Notes under the pieces: generated by a model
What the model was told of the DNA's origin: nothing
Databases searched by the model: none
Seen by the model: the letters and a program-made list of their open reading frames with translations, nothing else
Assembly (NCBI RefSeq): GCF_000002985.6
Contig: NC_003280.10
Location: 7,126,501-7,190,500, forward strand
Reading direction: 5' to 3'
Source: Caenorhabditis elegans
Lineage: Eukaryota; Nematoda; Chromadorea; Rhabditida; Rhabditidae
DNA: 64,000 nt
Translations under genes and position numbers: made by a program
Part shown: positions 10,369-22,747 of the stretch, piece by piece
How positions within the stretch are numbered: position 1 is the first letter of the stretch
Layout: every line of letters begins with the position of its first letter

Positions 10369-13300
10369 GAAATCGGGATTTTTCCAATAGCTTCTTCTAC
10401 TTCTTACATCAATTTTCGCTATATATGAACCCTATTTGTGCATATCGTATACGGCTCCATCAATTTTTATCTTACAAACCATCCATTTGCCTGTCGAGAA
10501 TATCTTTGTATCCACGGGACTTATACGACTAGGCCGATGGTTGGTGCTTAGCCTTCACAGTTCTACACTTATTTTAACCGAAATTATTTTCCAATTCTTC
10601 CCGTATTATTTCATTGTTGTCACCTCTTCGTTCGTCATTTTTCTATCTTTTCATTCCTTTTGCAGACGTTGGAAGCATAGGTAACATGAAAAATTAAATG
10701 AATTCACAATGAAATTCAGAATTTTCGTGCATCTATACTTCCAATTGCAATTTATGGCACTGTCGATGTTCCCTTCCCTATATTTAATGTTCTTCCTTTT
10801 TTCTCCCATAATTCCCAGTTGTTTTTGATCGCAATATTGTCCCGGGTCCCATCATATCTAGGTTTGTTTCAATGTATTCCATCTTTCCTTTCTTTTTTCA
10901 TCACTTCATATACACTACCACTTTTATTGTCTTTTCTTTTTTTTTCGTCATTCAACTAGGATTTCATTAGCAGTTTATCCCAATTTCCTCTACAGTTCTG
11001 TTTATAAATGAAAGAATTGCGGAAATATTGTTGTTAATCACATCTTATCGTCCGACAACTTTCGATTCAGCAAGGACATGTTCATTGATAATGTTCTAAA
11101 TTTCTAATATGGAAAGTCTCTTGGTCGTTCAAATCCTCGCCATAGTCTTCATACAAGTGGAAGATTTTGATTTTAGAAAGACTAAAATTAATTCGTCTCA
11201 CTTGAATGTAGCGATAAAAGGATAGAAGAAACAAAAAAATTTTTCCTGAATTTCCCTGAATCGATACACTTTCTCCATATAATCGTAAAGCGAGGTCTCT
11301 CTTTTTTCTTGAAACGGACTGTCCATTGGAGGCACTTATTTCTTGAAATGAGCCAATCTTCGACCGCCTGACTCTACTCACTCCATAATTTCATCTGCAT
11401 CATCTTCTTTTCCCAAACCAAAAAATGTGTATTCTTATTCAAAACGACGCTTGTTTTTTTTAATACGGAAAGAAGATTTGATGACAGACTTCCTTGGATT
11501 TTTCGTTAATATGTATATGTGTAAATTTTTTTCAAATTAAAGATAGTAGTGCATTGGGAATATTGTTAAAAAATCACTCATATAGTACTAAAATGACGAT
11601 GACTCGGTTTTCCACACTCATCATAATTTTGGAAGTCGACAATTTTTTTTCATTATTAAAATGTTTCTAATAATAATTATTTTATTATTGTAGGAGCTGA
11701 AACATGTGATTTTTTAACCGAATTTTTCCTGAATTTTTCGCGAAATTTGGCAATTGACCAAAACATTGACTGAAAATTTCAAAAATTGTGCTTTTTTGAA
11801 ATTCTTTTTTGAATTGTGCAAAAAGTGCTTTTTTGAGTGAATTTAGATTATTATGAGTTAATTCAAAATAAATCCACGTTAAAGCTACTCCATCTGGAAA
11901 GCTTAAAAAATCGTTCTTTTTTGAATAAAGATAAAGAAATAGAAGAATCGATTATCTGATTACCTCTCTTCAAAAGATTTTGAGAAGACACTCAAAGTAA
12001 ACCTGTCTGCCTTATTCAATTGCATTCACTTAATGTTCATGAACATATTCTCGTATTGAACATTCTTTTTTTGGCTTATTCATATAAGTTATTTCATTTG
12101 CACTTTTCAATTTTTATATATTTTTGAATCTACGCGAAACATTCTATGATTCAAAAGTTTGATCTCTCTTAAAATCTGAATCATATTAGCGTCGTTGACC
12201 AACTAAATATCGCTCATTTACGTACGCTCTGTGAACTTTTTTGGGAAGCACCAATGATATTTTAAGAAGCTTTTTGATGAAATTATTGATCTCTTATAAC
12301 TGAATTTAATTTTCTTTTGTTGAAAATGAATAAGATTTGAAAAAATTGGCAGCATGTTTTATTACGTTCTATTTTAAACAAACTTGTCAGATCAAGTATA
12401 AACATCAAATTAGGCAGAAAAAACATGAAAAACTTTAATCTAGGCAGCAAAATGATTACCTTCTTTCAAACAAACCTAATGCTCCAAAACAGGGTTTATT
12501 TAAAAAAACAGGCTGTGTAGGCAGTAGGTAGGTGTTTAGGCAGACAATCTGTGTTAAACAATTTTTTAGTAACTCTATGTTTTCTTATAAACTATCTTTT
12601 TGGTTTCGTTGTTGCAAAACCGCGTTCAGTGCTATCCATTTCTTTGCATAAAAATAATAATTAACGATAAGAATTAATAAATCATAAAACATAAAAATGT
12701 TTGACAAACAATAAACAATAACCTTTGACAGAAGAAACTACGCCATATTTCGCTTTTTGATGCCCCTTTTGTCTCGTTTCTTATCAACAATAGTTGTGTA
12801 AACGGAGACTGATAGTAAGGACGTTTACATTAAATTGTAGATCCTTTTTCTTTCTGCGTCTTCTTTTTCATTTTTCTTCAATTTTTAAAAATACATTTAT
12901 TCATTGTACATTTCAATAATATCCATCACTTCTCTCACTTTATCGCTTCTTTCTAATCCCAAATGGCTGACATTTAGATCGGATTTTTATTCTGATAAGA
13001 GAGTACTAAAATGTGTAGATTCGCAGATATAACAGGAGATGCACGGGGAATTGAATGATATCCTTGGAGGGAGCTGATAATCTCGTGTGTTTTGAAGGAA
13101 GCAAGATTCTTTCCCCAGTTTTGCTTATAAGTTTCCATAATTTTTGCACTGAATAATTCCACGTCAACAAACGGAAATTTGGGTTTAGCAGACAATTTGT
13201 AGTTCTTTATGTTGTTTACGTGGCATTTTAATAATGAGGTCATCATATGTTGACTTTCTTTCAAAATGTGATGTTCACGCGTAATAACTTTTTGGTGGCG

Positions 13301-16300
13301 TAGTTCTACCACATTGTGGTTCCTATTTCTCAAATCAGAATGGTACAATAATACTAAATTTTCAGTTGAAACCATTCAAATGTAGTATATATACTATGAT
13401 CCGGACTCAACATTTCTATTTCAAATCTTTTTCCTCTCTTCTCTGGCTTGGCTTGAAACTATTTCAAAGATTATAGAAATCGAGGTTAAGCTTTAATTTT
13501 TATTAGAATCGATAATTCCCACTCAAACTGGTTTTTGAAACGAGACACCATAAAATAAATGTCTTTTTAGAACCAGAATGACACCACGTACCAATTTATT
13601 TTCAGGATCAGAAACCTTTCAAAATGCCAAATATATGAAAGATGAGATCCAATATCTGTGTCGGATCTTTGTGAAAGTTATTTGTATGTTATACAGAGAT
13701 AATATCAGAGCTCCTGGAAATGAAATTTCCTAGAATAATGGAATTCATTTGTCTTCCAGAGTATTCAATAAGAGATTGTCTGATTTTTCCCTAAAAGTAT
13801 TTTATTTAAAATTTTAACTAGGTTAGTTCTATTTCCTACTACTCTTAAAATTCTTAACATTTAAAATCAAAAATTATAAAATACCAGAGTATTTTGACAA
13901 AATTTCTAATTTTTGACTTTTCCTTTGTTCAATAACTGAATAAACTGCATAAAAATTTTAAAAATACATTTTCAAGAAGTCTCATGAAGTCTCATCATTA
14001 TGCAATTTGTAAGTTAGTATCTTTTTATCTTTTGAAATAATTACAAAATCGTAACACTCAAAATGTTCAATACTTTCTCTTTTTAACAATTTTCATAAAC
14101 CGCAAAATACTGGAGCAAGCGCTTGAAGTCTCTGTACAATTAGAAAAAAAAGAAACTAAAATTTTGAATTTCAGAATTAAACTGAAAAATTGTCGAACGT
14201 AGTGAAAGTTCAGTTTCTTAATATATTTTCTTGTTTATATAGAAAGAAAATTGCAAAACAGGAAATTTGATGACAAGTCATGTGCCACAATTTCATTTTT
14301 ACGCAGTGTTACAAAGGAAAATAGTTTAAATGTATTTTATCAAAAGTTTTTACGTACATTTGAGAATTATGTTTGATATATACAATATGGCCTGTTTCAG
14401 ATCACCTGCTTCTTGCTCCATTCATAATAATTATCACAACTAAAAATTCCCTTTCTGGGAACTTTTATTTTGTTGGATAGCTCTTGCGGAACATGTAATA
14501 TTAAAAATTGGAAAAAAATACATTTTACTTTTTTCATGCTTTAAATTCCCAAAAAGTTAATTTTGGCATTTTTCCCAATTTTGTATTTATTCCAACATTG
14601 ACTACTTGGATTTTGGTAATTTTTGAATTGATCAAGAACTTTCCTATGTTGTCCTAAGTAGTTCTTTACTTTAAATGATAAAATATGAGACAATCAAGAA
14701 ATTAACAGCTGAGCTGTATAAATTATTGTAAATCTGCATCATCATCTTTAAAAAGTTGAACTGACAATTTTGAAGATTTATCTTAAAACTTCTATTTGTA
14801 GTTTCAAAACTTCTATTTGTAGTTTTTTTGTAACAAAGAAACAGCTATTAATTGCGAGAAAATAAATATTTCAGTATTGGTTAGTGGTGTGCTATAATAG
14901 AATACAAACTTGCAGTTTGTGTTTTTTTTTTCAAAAAAAAAAAAACGTTCAGAGAATCAATAAGTAGACCTTTGCTACAGGTGATAAAAATTTACAACAA
15001 ATAAAAAATTCGCAGTCTGTTTTCTTATCAAACGAATTTTAAAGATTATTTTTGCCAATGATGATTTCTGGACTTCATATGAAACTTTTTTTGCTCCAAA
15101 AATTATTTGCATTCATAAGTATCCACCCACCTATCACTTCTAAATCTATTCGTGTGTTTCTAAACTTGTCCTTCCTGTCACTATAAATATCAGAATGGAC
15201 TCCTCCGCTTCCGGTCTCTAATTTCCTGTCGACTTTCCCTACATTCATTCATCTGCTAAATCTCTCCGCCTTTGCATCCGGAAGAACTCTTCCTTATCAT
15301 ATCTTTTCGCTTTTTTTCAGATCAATTTCAGATCATCTCATTTTTTTCCCATAAAAAGTGTGATTCATTAGTATTTATTTCCTTTAGTGTATTATCTTTA
15401 ACTGCGTATATCTTTCCCCCCGAAAAACCCCCTTCTTCACTAAAAATCCTTCGCATACTAATCTGATAGTGAGCAAACCGAGTGTCTCATCGTCACTCAC
15501 ACGTGCCTCAATAATAATGCTTCTCTCACTTTTTTGCTTCTGCTGCAATATTTATGAACATTTTTCATTTTTATTTTTCTTTAATTTTCATAGCTCGATG
15601 TTCACTTTTTTACATATCTTGCTGCAGGCTTAGAAATTTATCTGATCTAATTTTTTTGTTTATTTGGAGAAGTACTACTCTCAGTTTGGTGTCTCAAAAC
15701 TTTTAATCATTTCAATGTTATCTCGTGAACAGTAACACATGAAAAAACAAACAAACGCATATTGTCTACACTTGTTTCTTGAAGAAATTCTGCAGAAAAC
15801 TATAGCAGCCGACACCTACCTGTTCTCAATTTTTCCAATAAAATTAAGCCTTCGACGTAGGCATAAAACTCACTGCCTGCCTGCCTTCGATGCGACTTAC
15901 GACTGTCTCGAATAAAGGTTATTTGCATTGAAAAAAATTATCAAAAAAAAAGTAACTAATCCTCACATCATTCATTGACCACCAAGTGAACACAAAGAAT
16001 TTTGAAAATCTTTTTCTGTTTGACTCAAAGATGCCTTACTATGAGACAATATTATTTTTCTAGACACAAGAAAAGTTCGAGGCATGAAGTGGTTGTCTTC
16101 TAACGCGGAACAAATCTAATTTGTGATCTCGAACACGTTTGAGGTTTCGATCAAAGAACATAAATATCTACATTCAAAACACATCTCTCGGTTTTTTTTT
16201 TAGTTTTGGGTAAAACGACATTCAATATTTGTTGATAAATGAGAACTATTATAAAGGTATTACTTTGAGTATTAATTTATTAGAAACCATCCAGGTTCTA

Positions 16301-18118
16301 TCAATGACTCCGTATTCTAATGTTATTCTAACTGCTCTGGTTTATCCTTCTAATACCCTTCTAAAATCCATATCTGTTTAAGATTTTTGTATCTTGCTCT
16401 TTTGGATATTTTTCTACACTTTCTCTGTCAGTCAGACATGAACAATTTGATTATTTCTTTCAACGCTTTCTTATGTTTCTTCTATTTTTCCATCTTTTCT
16501 CATTACTTCCTTTATCAATCCTGAATATTGCCGTTCATAAGAATCAGTAAGATTGGTTCTAAAATTGATAAATGTATGTTTTCACTATCATTATTTCTAC
16601 GTAGCTTTTCCTTTTTCAATCCTTGTCAATTGATCCCTCGTTATCTCATTCCTTCTCATAATTCTAATTGATTTTTTAATCCTCATTCCATCATTCCGTA
16701 ATTTTATGGGCAAGTACATTCTTATTTAAAGTTTTACAATATTTTAAGATAATTTTTCCGATGAAACAATGATCCATTTTGAGACTAACAAAACAATAAG
16801 AAAAATAGAGTCTGAAACTGCTAAAATCCAAGAGATCTGTGCTGTTTCCTTCTTCAAAAAGCTATTCAATCCACCCCGTTTCTACTTAAAATTTAATTTT
16901 TTGTATGTAAAAAGTGTTTGGAAATTAGTATTTCAAACTATAGAAATATGGAATGCGTAGATGATGCTCTCTATGTCAAACTTCTTAGAAAGAAGCTTGC
17001 TACAAAAAATATAATCCGTTTAAACACATAGGCTTAAATATTTCATTCAAATATTCAACATTTGTTAACTAATTCATTTTCCAACAAATTATCCAAATAA
17101 TTTTCGATTTCAAAAGAAAAAAAAACAAATATTGCCAAAAAACATTGTGTTGAGTACAAAGAGTACATAAAATTATTCTCACATGTACATAATGTAATCA
17201 CAAATTTATTCCATTTTCTTCTGATCACCAGTTGATGCTTTGTAGGCGTCCATATATTTCTTGCCTGTTTTAAATTTCAAATTTTATCTTGAGAATGGCC
17301 AACAGGAAAACAATGTTTTGCTGCAGTAGAGAATATGCACAATTTTTAAAAATGTTTTTAAAAAAGATAATTGGAAAGAGCAAATTGGGATTTTTAATAT
17401 CATCATGCTTCGTCTGCAACTTTTGAGTCATTCCAACATTTTTATGTGTTGTATTTGTGGATGAATGAACTTTAGGTCTTCCTGTAATTGTCTGCTCAAA
17501 GAGTCATAGCTCTTTTCTCACCTTTTCTAGTGCACCTGATTCCCTACATTACTTTTAGCCATGCCTACCGAGATACGAGAGATACGACCTCAGAGTATCT
17601 CTCGGTACGGTACTGTAAATGGCAGTTTGGGGATCGCGTGTAATCATTTTTATAATTAGTAATTTTCAGCCTTAAAAACATAGTATTATCCATAAAATGT
17701 TCTAGATCCCATCTTGACATCCTGGATCAATCGACATAAACTGTTCAAATCGTTATTAATTAAAATTTCACTGTGACGTGGAATTTTTTATCGATAGGCT
17801 GACGTTGTGGTATGTAGTCCCTCTGTCAATCTCTCTCTTGGATACTAATCCTCCACCCTCTCAATTTTCTCCCCCGCCCCATGAAGATCCAGCTTTTATT
17901 GAAGGTCTTCACACCTATGTTCGTTTTTTCTTCTACTCGAAATATTTATGCTTTTTTCTTTCTTTTGCTCCATTTTTCTTACTTTTCAATTAGCAAGTTT
18001 GATTTATGTCTCTTCTTTCCAAGTCAATTCCAAATTTATTCCCCTCTCCGCCTAATTCCCAAATCTTTTTTCTCATATTTCGTTGCTCACGAACAAATTG
18101 CCTCATTTTTCAGAGGAG
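10369..18118. other. 7.7 kb intergenic region, no supported gene
   Basis: AT-rich DNA with no spliced frame that I can assemble. The longest frame is 133 codons on the minus strand (12974-13375) without splice or domain support. Contents: TAGGCAG motifs scattered over about 12412-12547; a copy of a dispersed repeat at about 11744-11791; a T10/A13 hairpin near 14920-14946; a pyrimidine-rich, GC-richer patch with CTATAAATA at about 15180-15470 that could be a distal promoter or leader exon; and a short hairpin at about 17566-17612 (ACCGAGATAC against GTATCTCTCGGT). It probably holds regulatory DNA for the neuronal-type GPCR downstream. Confidence 0.6.
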
Positions 18119-20753
18119 ATGATGTCTCCATATTTTGCCGGTTTTCTTTACATAGCCACAGTTCTTACCGGACTATTTGGAAATATATGGGTCGTTTGCT
18201 CAGTAGCCAGAAGTCGAAAACCAAAGTAAGTTCTGAAAAGCTTTGAGGAAAAACTAGTTATAAAAATGTTCAGATCCCTTATGTCCAGAAGCTCCCCTTC
18301 AGATCGATTACGTGCTTATATTTCAGTGTTAGCAGTGATTGATTTAACAGTTTTAATGGCTCTTTTAGTTAGAGCATTATATCATTTTCTACCACATTTT
18401 ATGCTCGGTTAGTTTCAAATTGACTTTCAAATTTTCAAAACAAAATGTCTCAAATTTCAGATTCAAATAGTTGTCGAGCAATGTTTGTACTTGAGAATAG
18501 TGTAAAGATTACATCATTAACAGTTCTTTCGTGTATTTCAATTGAACGATACATCACAATACGAAAACCATTCTGCAGTGAAGTTCGAAGGCAATTCGTG
18601 AATGCAACTCCAATTGGAGCAAGTATATTCGTTGGGCTTGTCGTTGGTGCAATAATCGTTCAAATCAATTCCGTGACTGTATCATCTGATGGATTGAATT
18701 GTGTTCGTTCATATCGAGGAAAAGCAATTCCAAGAGTGGCTTCTTATCTAACAGCAGTCGCATTTCTAGTCGATTTAACAATTATTTCGTTGAATTATTC
18801 ACAAATTGTCCGACATGTTAGAAGAAAATTTACAAAGCGAAGAGCTAGAGGTGAGTAATAGAGAATACAATTGAGAAAAATTCTTCCTATGCCTTCGAAG
18901 TAATTTTGAAATGTCACTAATTTGTGAAAACGTTAAATACAATTTTTATGATGCGCTTTCAAATGTGAAATGTAAAAAACTACTACTGAAATTGTTACAA
19001 AACTAACTTACAATTAGAAAAACGATATGTACCTTTAAAGAAACATTTCACATTTAAATTTTGATATGAAATAGGTGGTCGTAGATTTTTGAAACTAAAA
19101 TTTTGCTTCAATTAAGGATTTTTATTCTGAAATTTTAGAAGTTTCACCCAAAACCTCCAATTCTGATATATTTATACATTTTTGAAACTTGGAACCATTT
19201 GGAGCCATGAAACTATTTCATCTATGCGCTATGTTTAGAGTCAATCCGAATTTCCAATAATTTCAGTCCAAGCCAACTCTCGAGTACGTGAATCACTTGT
19301 GAATGAGCCCCGTTATATGAGAGAAATGACAGCTGCAATTGTTCGTGTTGGAGTATTCCACGTCGTTTGTTGGCTTCCAATGTCTCTGATGCAGGTATGT
19401 ATTTTAAAATTCAAATTTCTAATATAAAATGATCAGATGCAAAGTTCAAAAAATTAGATTGTCTGGAATTTTATCTTTAAAAAACTTCAAAAGAAGCTCC
19501 AAAATTGAAAATGGACTTTTGATCTTTAAAAAAAATATTTTTAAAGTTGAGAATCCTTTGCAAATAAAAATGACCAAATATCACGAAATTTTAATTTTTA
19601 AAATTCTAATTTTTCAGTTTATCCCCGATAATACAATTCAATCGGAACTCACAGCTGGAATCAGGTTATTCAGTAATTTCCGTGACTATAGGTAACTCGT
19701 TTAAACCGAAAATCAAATTGAAAACTTTTTGAATTTCAGTATAACTCGTTGGCTAATCTTTATTGCCACATGGCTTACATCCATGAATGCAGCTGGAGAT
19801 TGGATTTTCTACGCGGTCATGAACAGAGACCTTCGAAATCTTATTAGGTATGATCTTTTTGATGAGCTCACAATTGTTAATCTCCGTTTTTCAATTCTCC
19901 TTGTTTACAAAATCATATGAACACCCTCTAATCCAATAATTTGTTAGCATTATGTACATTCAACACAGAGGTTAATCTCATTAGGCAAAAAGTCACCGGG
20001 AAATGATTTGATGATTTGGTGATCATCTCGTGAGAGCATTTTGTGCTCATAATTCTGAGCATCATATGATACTAAATAGGAACGGCTTCTTCTTATTAAC
20101 TACATTGATTATAGAAATATTGAGTGACCCCGGAATTGCTTGATAACATTAATTCAAGAAAGTAAACATATTGAAAAATCCTTAACTTCTTATTCTACTA
20201 ATGTACCCAATTTAGTTTATTTTGTTTAAAAAGTTCAATTTTTCCTTTTGTTCGTCGAGTGGCTGAAAGTATCTGATAAGAGGATTTCAATAAGTTCGAA
20301 ATCCAAATAAGATAAGACGAAGTTAGACAAAACGGAACGGCTTCTTCTTGTATAGAACTTTGATTCCTAGAACATAGAAATAAAATCTAAATCTAAAGAT
20401 TTGTAATTCTAAAAACATTCAAATTTCAAAATGAATTTTGACCAATGATTAATTTTCATGAATTCAGATTTGCCACTGAACGGCGAAAACGATCAACAAT
20501 GTCTCATGCAGCATCTCCATCAACAAATCGAAGTCTTCGTCAACAAGTTCCACCATCCATGAAAGTTCTTCATTCAATATCATATAGAAGTTCAATTGGA
20601 GGCTCTATGGATGATGCAGCTGGGGCATCTTTTCTTCAAAGTTCACCTAAAGAATCAACTGTATCTCAAGAGCCGAATAGTCCGTATGGAGTTCGAGCGA
20701 AAATTAGTATTTTGACAAGAAAAGAATCTGATGGAGATGGCGATATGGTTTAG
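18119..20753 (+). CDS. Rhodopsin-family (class A) GPCR (408 aa)
   Basis: Seven exons: 18119-18225, 18274-18407, 18461-18850, 19267-19394, 19618-19691, 19740-19847, 20468-20753. The start is fixed by a TTTTTCAG acceptor five bases before ATG ATG. Class A landmarks: GNIWVV in TM1, LAVID in TM2, a Cys before TM3, SIERY (DRY motif variant) after TM3, CWLP in TM6, and NAAGDWIFYAV in TM7 in place of NPxxY. A Ser-rich cytoplasmic tail of about 95 residues follows. The extracellular N-terminus is almost absent. It resembles peptide/amine-type receptors rather than the chemoreceptor families; the ligand is unknown. AATAAA lies at 20864-20869. I think this is T07F8.2 but assign no symbol. Confidence 0.85.
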
Positions 20754-22747
20754 TAGTGTATATATTTCTTTAACGTTTTCTTGTTACTTATATTCATACG
20801 GTTTCAGTTTTTTACGGTTAATTTACAAACGGTTACAATTGTAATTTCATTTTACATGCAAACAATAAAACTTGTGTTCTCAACTACATTGTCTCGGAAT
20901 AATATAGTTTGAAAAATCAACTGGCGTCTATGGCGACATTTAAAAATCGAATGTTCTAGAACCTTCAGACTTTTTTAAAATCTAGAACGTTCTGAAACAT
21001 TCTGGCACATGGAAGATAAGAAAAAATTGAAAAGGTTCAGTTCTTAGTGTTCAAAAAACTATTGGAAAATAGTTGATTTCTCGTGCAATTTCATTTTTTT
21101 GCAATAAATTCCTATTAAATTTCCTACAACATTTAGTGCAAAAACATATTTTGAAAATGTCGTCATATTATGTGTTTGTGTACTTTTGTAGTACGCAAAC
21201 ATTTGAACTTACGACACATTTGAATTTGAATTTTATTAAAATCACAGTCTCTTCAAATGAAAATTAGCCATGGAGCGCACTTGAAAATCGCTGGCGCATT
21301 TCTCGTTTTCAAGGGGGAAAATTTTTTTTCCGTTTTTTTTATTTTCCAACTTAAGTTTTGTGAGGAAAAATGAAATGATTAGAATATCGATAAAATTATA
21401 ACATATCAACGTAAAATGACAAAATGGCGGCAAAGCGAAAAATCAACTGAATTTTTTAAATTTTGTCCATAAAAAATTTTTTACAGGTTCATTCAGAAAT
21501 TCCAACTGTACTTTTGTGGAGACGGAGGTTGTGTACGATTTAGCATATGTGACAAATCTGAAACTTTAAACATATCGAAACGCGCATTGTTTCCAATTCA
21601 GTTTTTTTGAATTTATTAATTTTCAGTGCCGTAGCTAAATTCATATATTTTCAAAGTAGTGCAATAGGTAGTTCTGGGACGGATAAAAATATATGGCACC
21701 GTATTTCATTACAACTCTGCTTCTGAATTGCTTTTTTTCACCTTATTCTCTGAAAAGGTAACTTTTTTTCTTTAAAAAATGCGAGATTTCAGGTGAAAAA
21801 AAGATCAGTTCAAGCAGAGCGGGTTCCAGTAACATCAAGAATCCACTCCAAAGGTTAGGACACTTTTAGCTCGCTGGAAATATACAAATTTATTTCCAGG
21901 ACGATATTCTTTTGCTTCATTCCAAACTTTTCGCAGTCGACCAGAAAATTGTGACCAATTCGTTCCAAATTGCTCCGTTCCTACTAGAAAACGCTGAGCA
22001 GTGAGTACAACCAAAATACATCCTATTTTCTCATCCGGGCGTTCATCACAGCTACTGTATCCGACGATATACGATCCTGGATCAAATTTTGTTGTAAAAC
22101 GTGCTGTTTTTGGATGTTCTACGATCTAGGCTATGTGAGATGTGGAATATTGTCATTTTTCATGCAAAAGTTATGACCGAGGTTTTGGCACGAACGAAAG
22201 TTGTCAGATATACAGTACTCACTGACTCTCGAACAATTGTCTCATTTCTTTTCATATCTGGCACGTTTTTGGAAATTTGCTCAAAAATATACTATTTTTT
22301 GCTAAAATCAATTTAAAATATTACGAAAAGAGAAAGATCACAGAAAATTCAATAAACTGATGGGTACTGTAGCTGAAAATATCACACATGCCAGAACTTC
22401 GATCTGAATTTTTTTGATGAAGATGTGGCATAATTTCCCATCTCACATGGCCTTGAAAGATGCACTAAGAAAGCTTGTAGTCGTGTTATATCTGAAATTT
22501 TTGGGATGCACGATAGAATGGAGCTGAAATACCTGAAGTTTAACAATTAATTAGTTCATATATCGCTTAATTTCACGGAAATCTTCCATAATAATTTTTT
22601 TCGTGTTTTGAGTCACGTTCTATATTACACTGCTTGTATTCGGGATTTTCAAAAAGGAAATTAATTTTAAAAATATTTAGTCATTGATAAGAAAAGTGCA
22701 TTTAAAACCACGATTTTCAAGGATTTTATGAACAATTGGCATTTTAG
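20754..22747. other. Intergenic region with exon-like fragments
   Basis: Contains the GPCR 3' UTR, the heat-shock-element cluster, then unresolved DNA. Segments 21793-21853 and 21900-21997 join across a clean 46-nt intron (GTTAGG...TTTCCAG) to a frame ending PTRKR and TGA, but no start could be linked. From about 22000 to 22560 the DNA reads like diverged repeat. A CATTTTAG acceptor directly precedes the next ATG at 22748. Confidence 0.45.
20949..21002 (+). promoter_or_regulatory. Heat-shock element cluster (putative HSF-1 sites)
   Basis: The first site has GAA at 20949, TTC at 20954, GAA at 20959 and TTC at 20964, exactly five bases apart: four perfect alternating pentamers. The second has GAA at 20985, TTC at 20990 and TTC at 21000 on the same 5-base register, with AAA where the third GAA would be. 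It sits about 200 bases past the GPCR stop and 1.75 kb upstream of the transposase-like gene. Confidence 0.7.

Noticed and set aside
12974-13375. 133-codon open frame on the minus strand
   Set aside because: No domain, no splice or trans-splice signal at its start and no poly(A) signal seen. About one frame of this length is expected by chance in 64 kb at this base composition.
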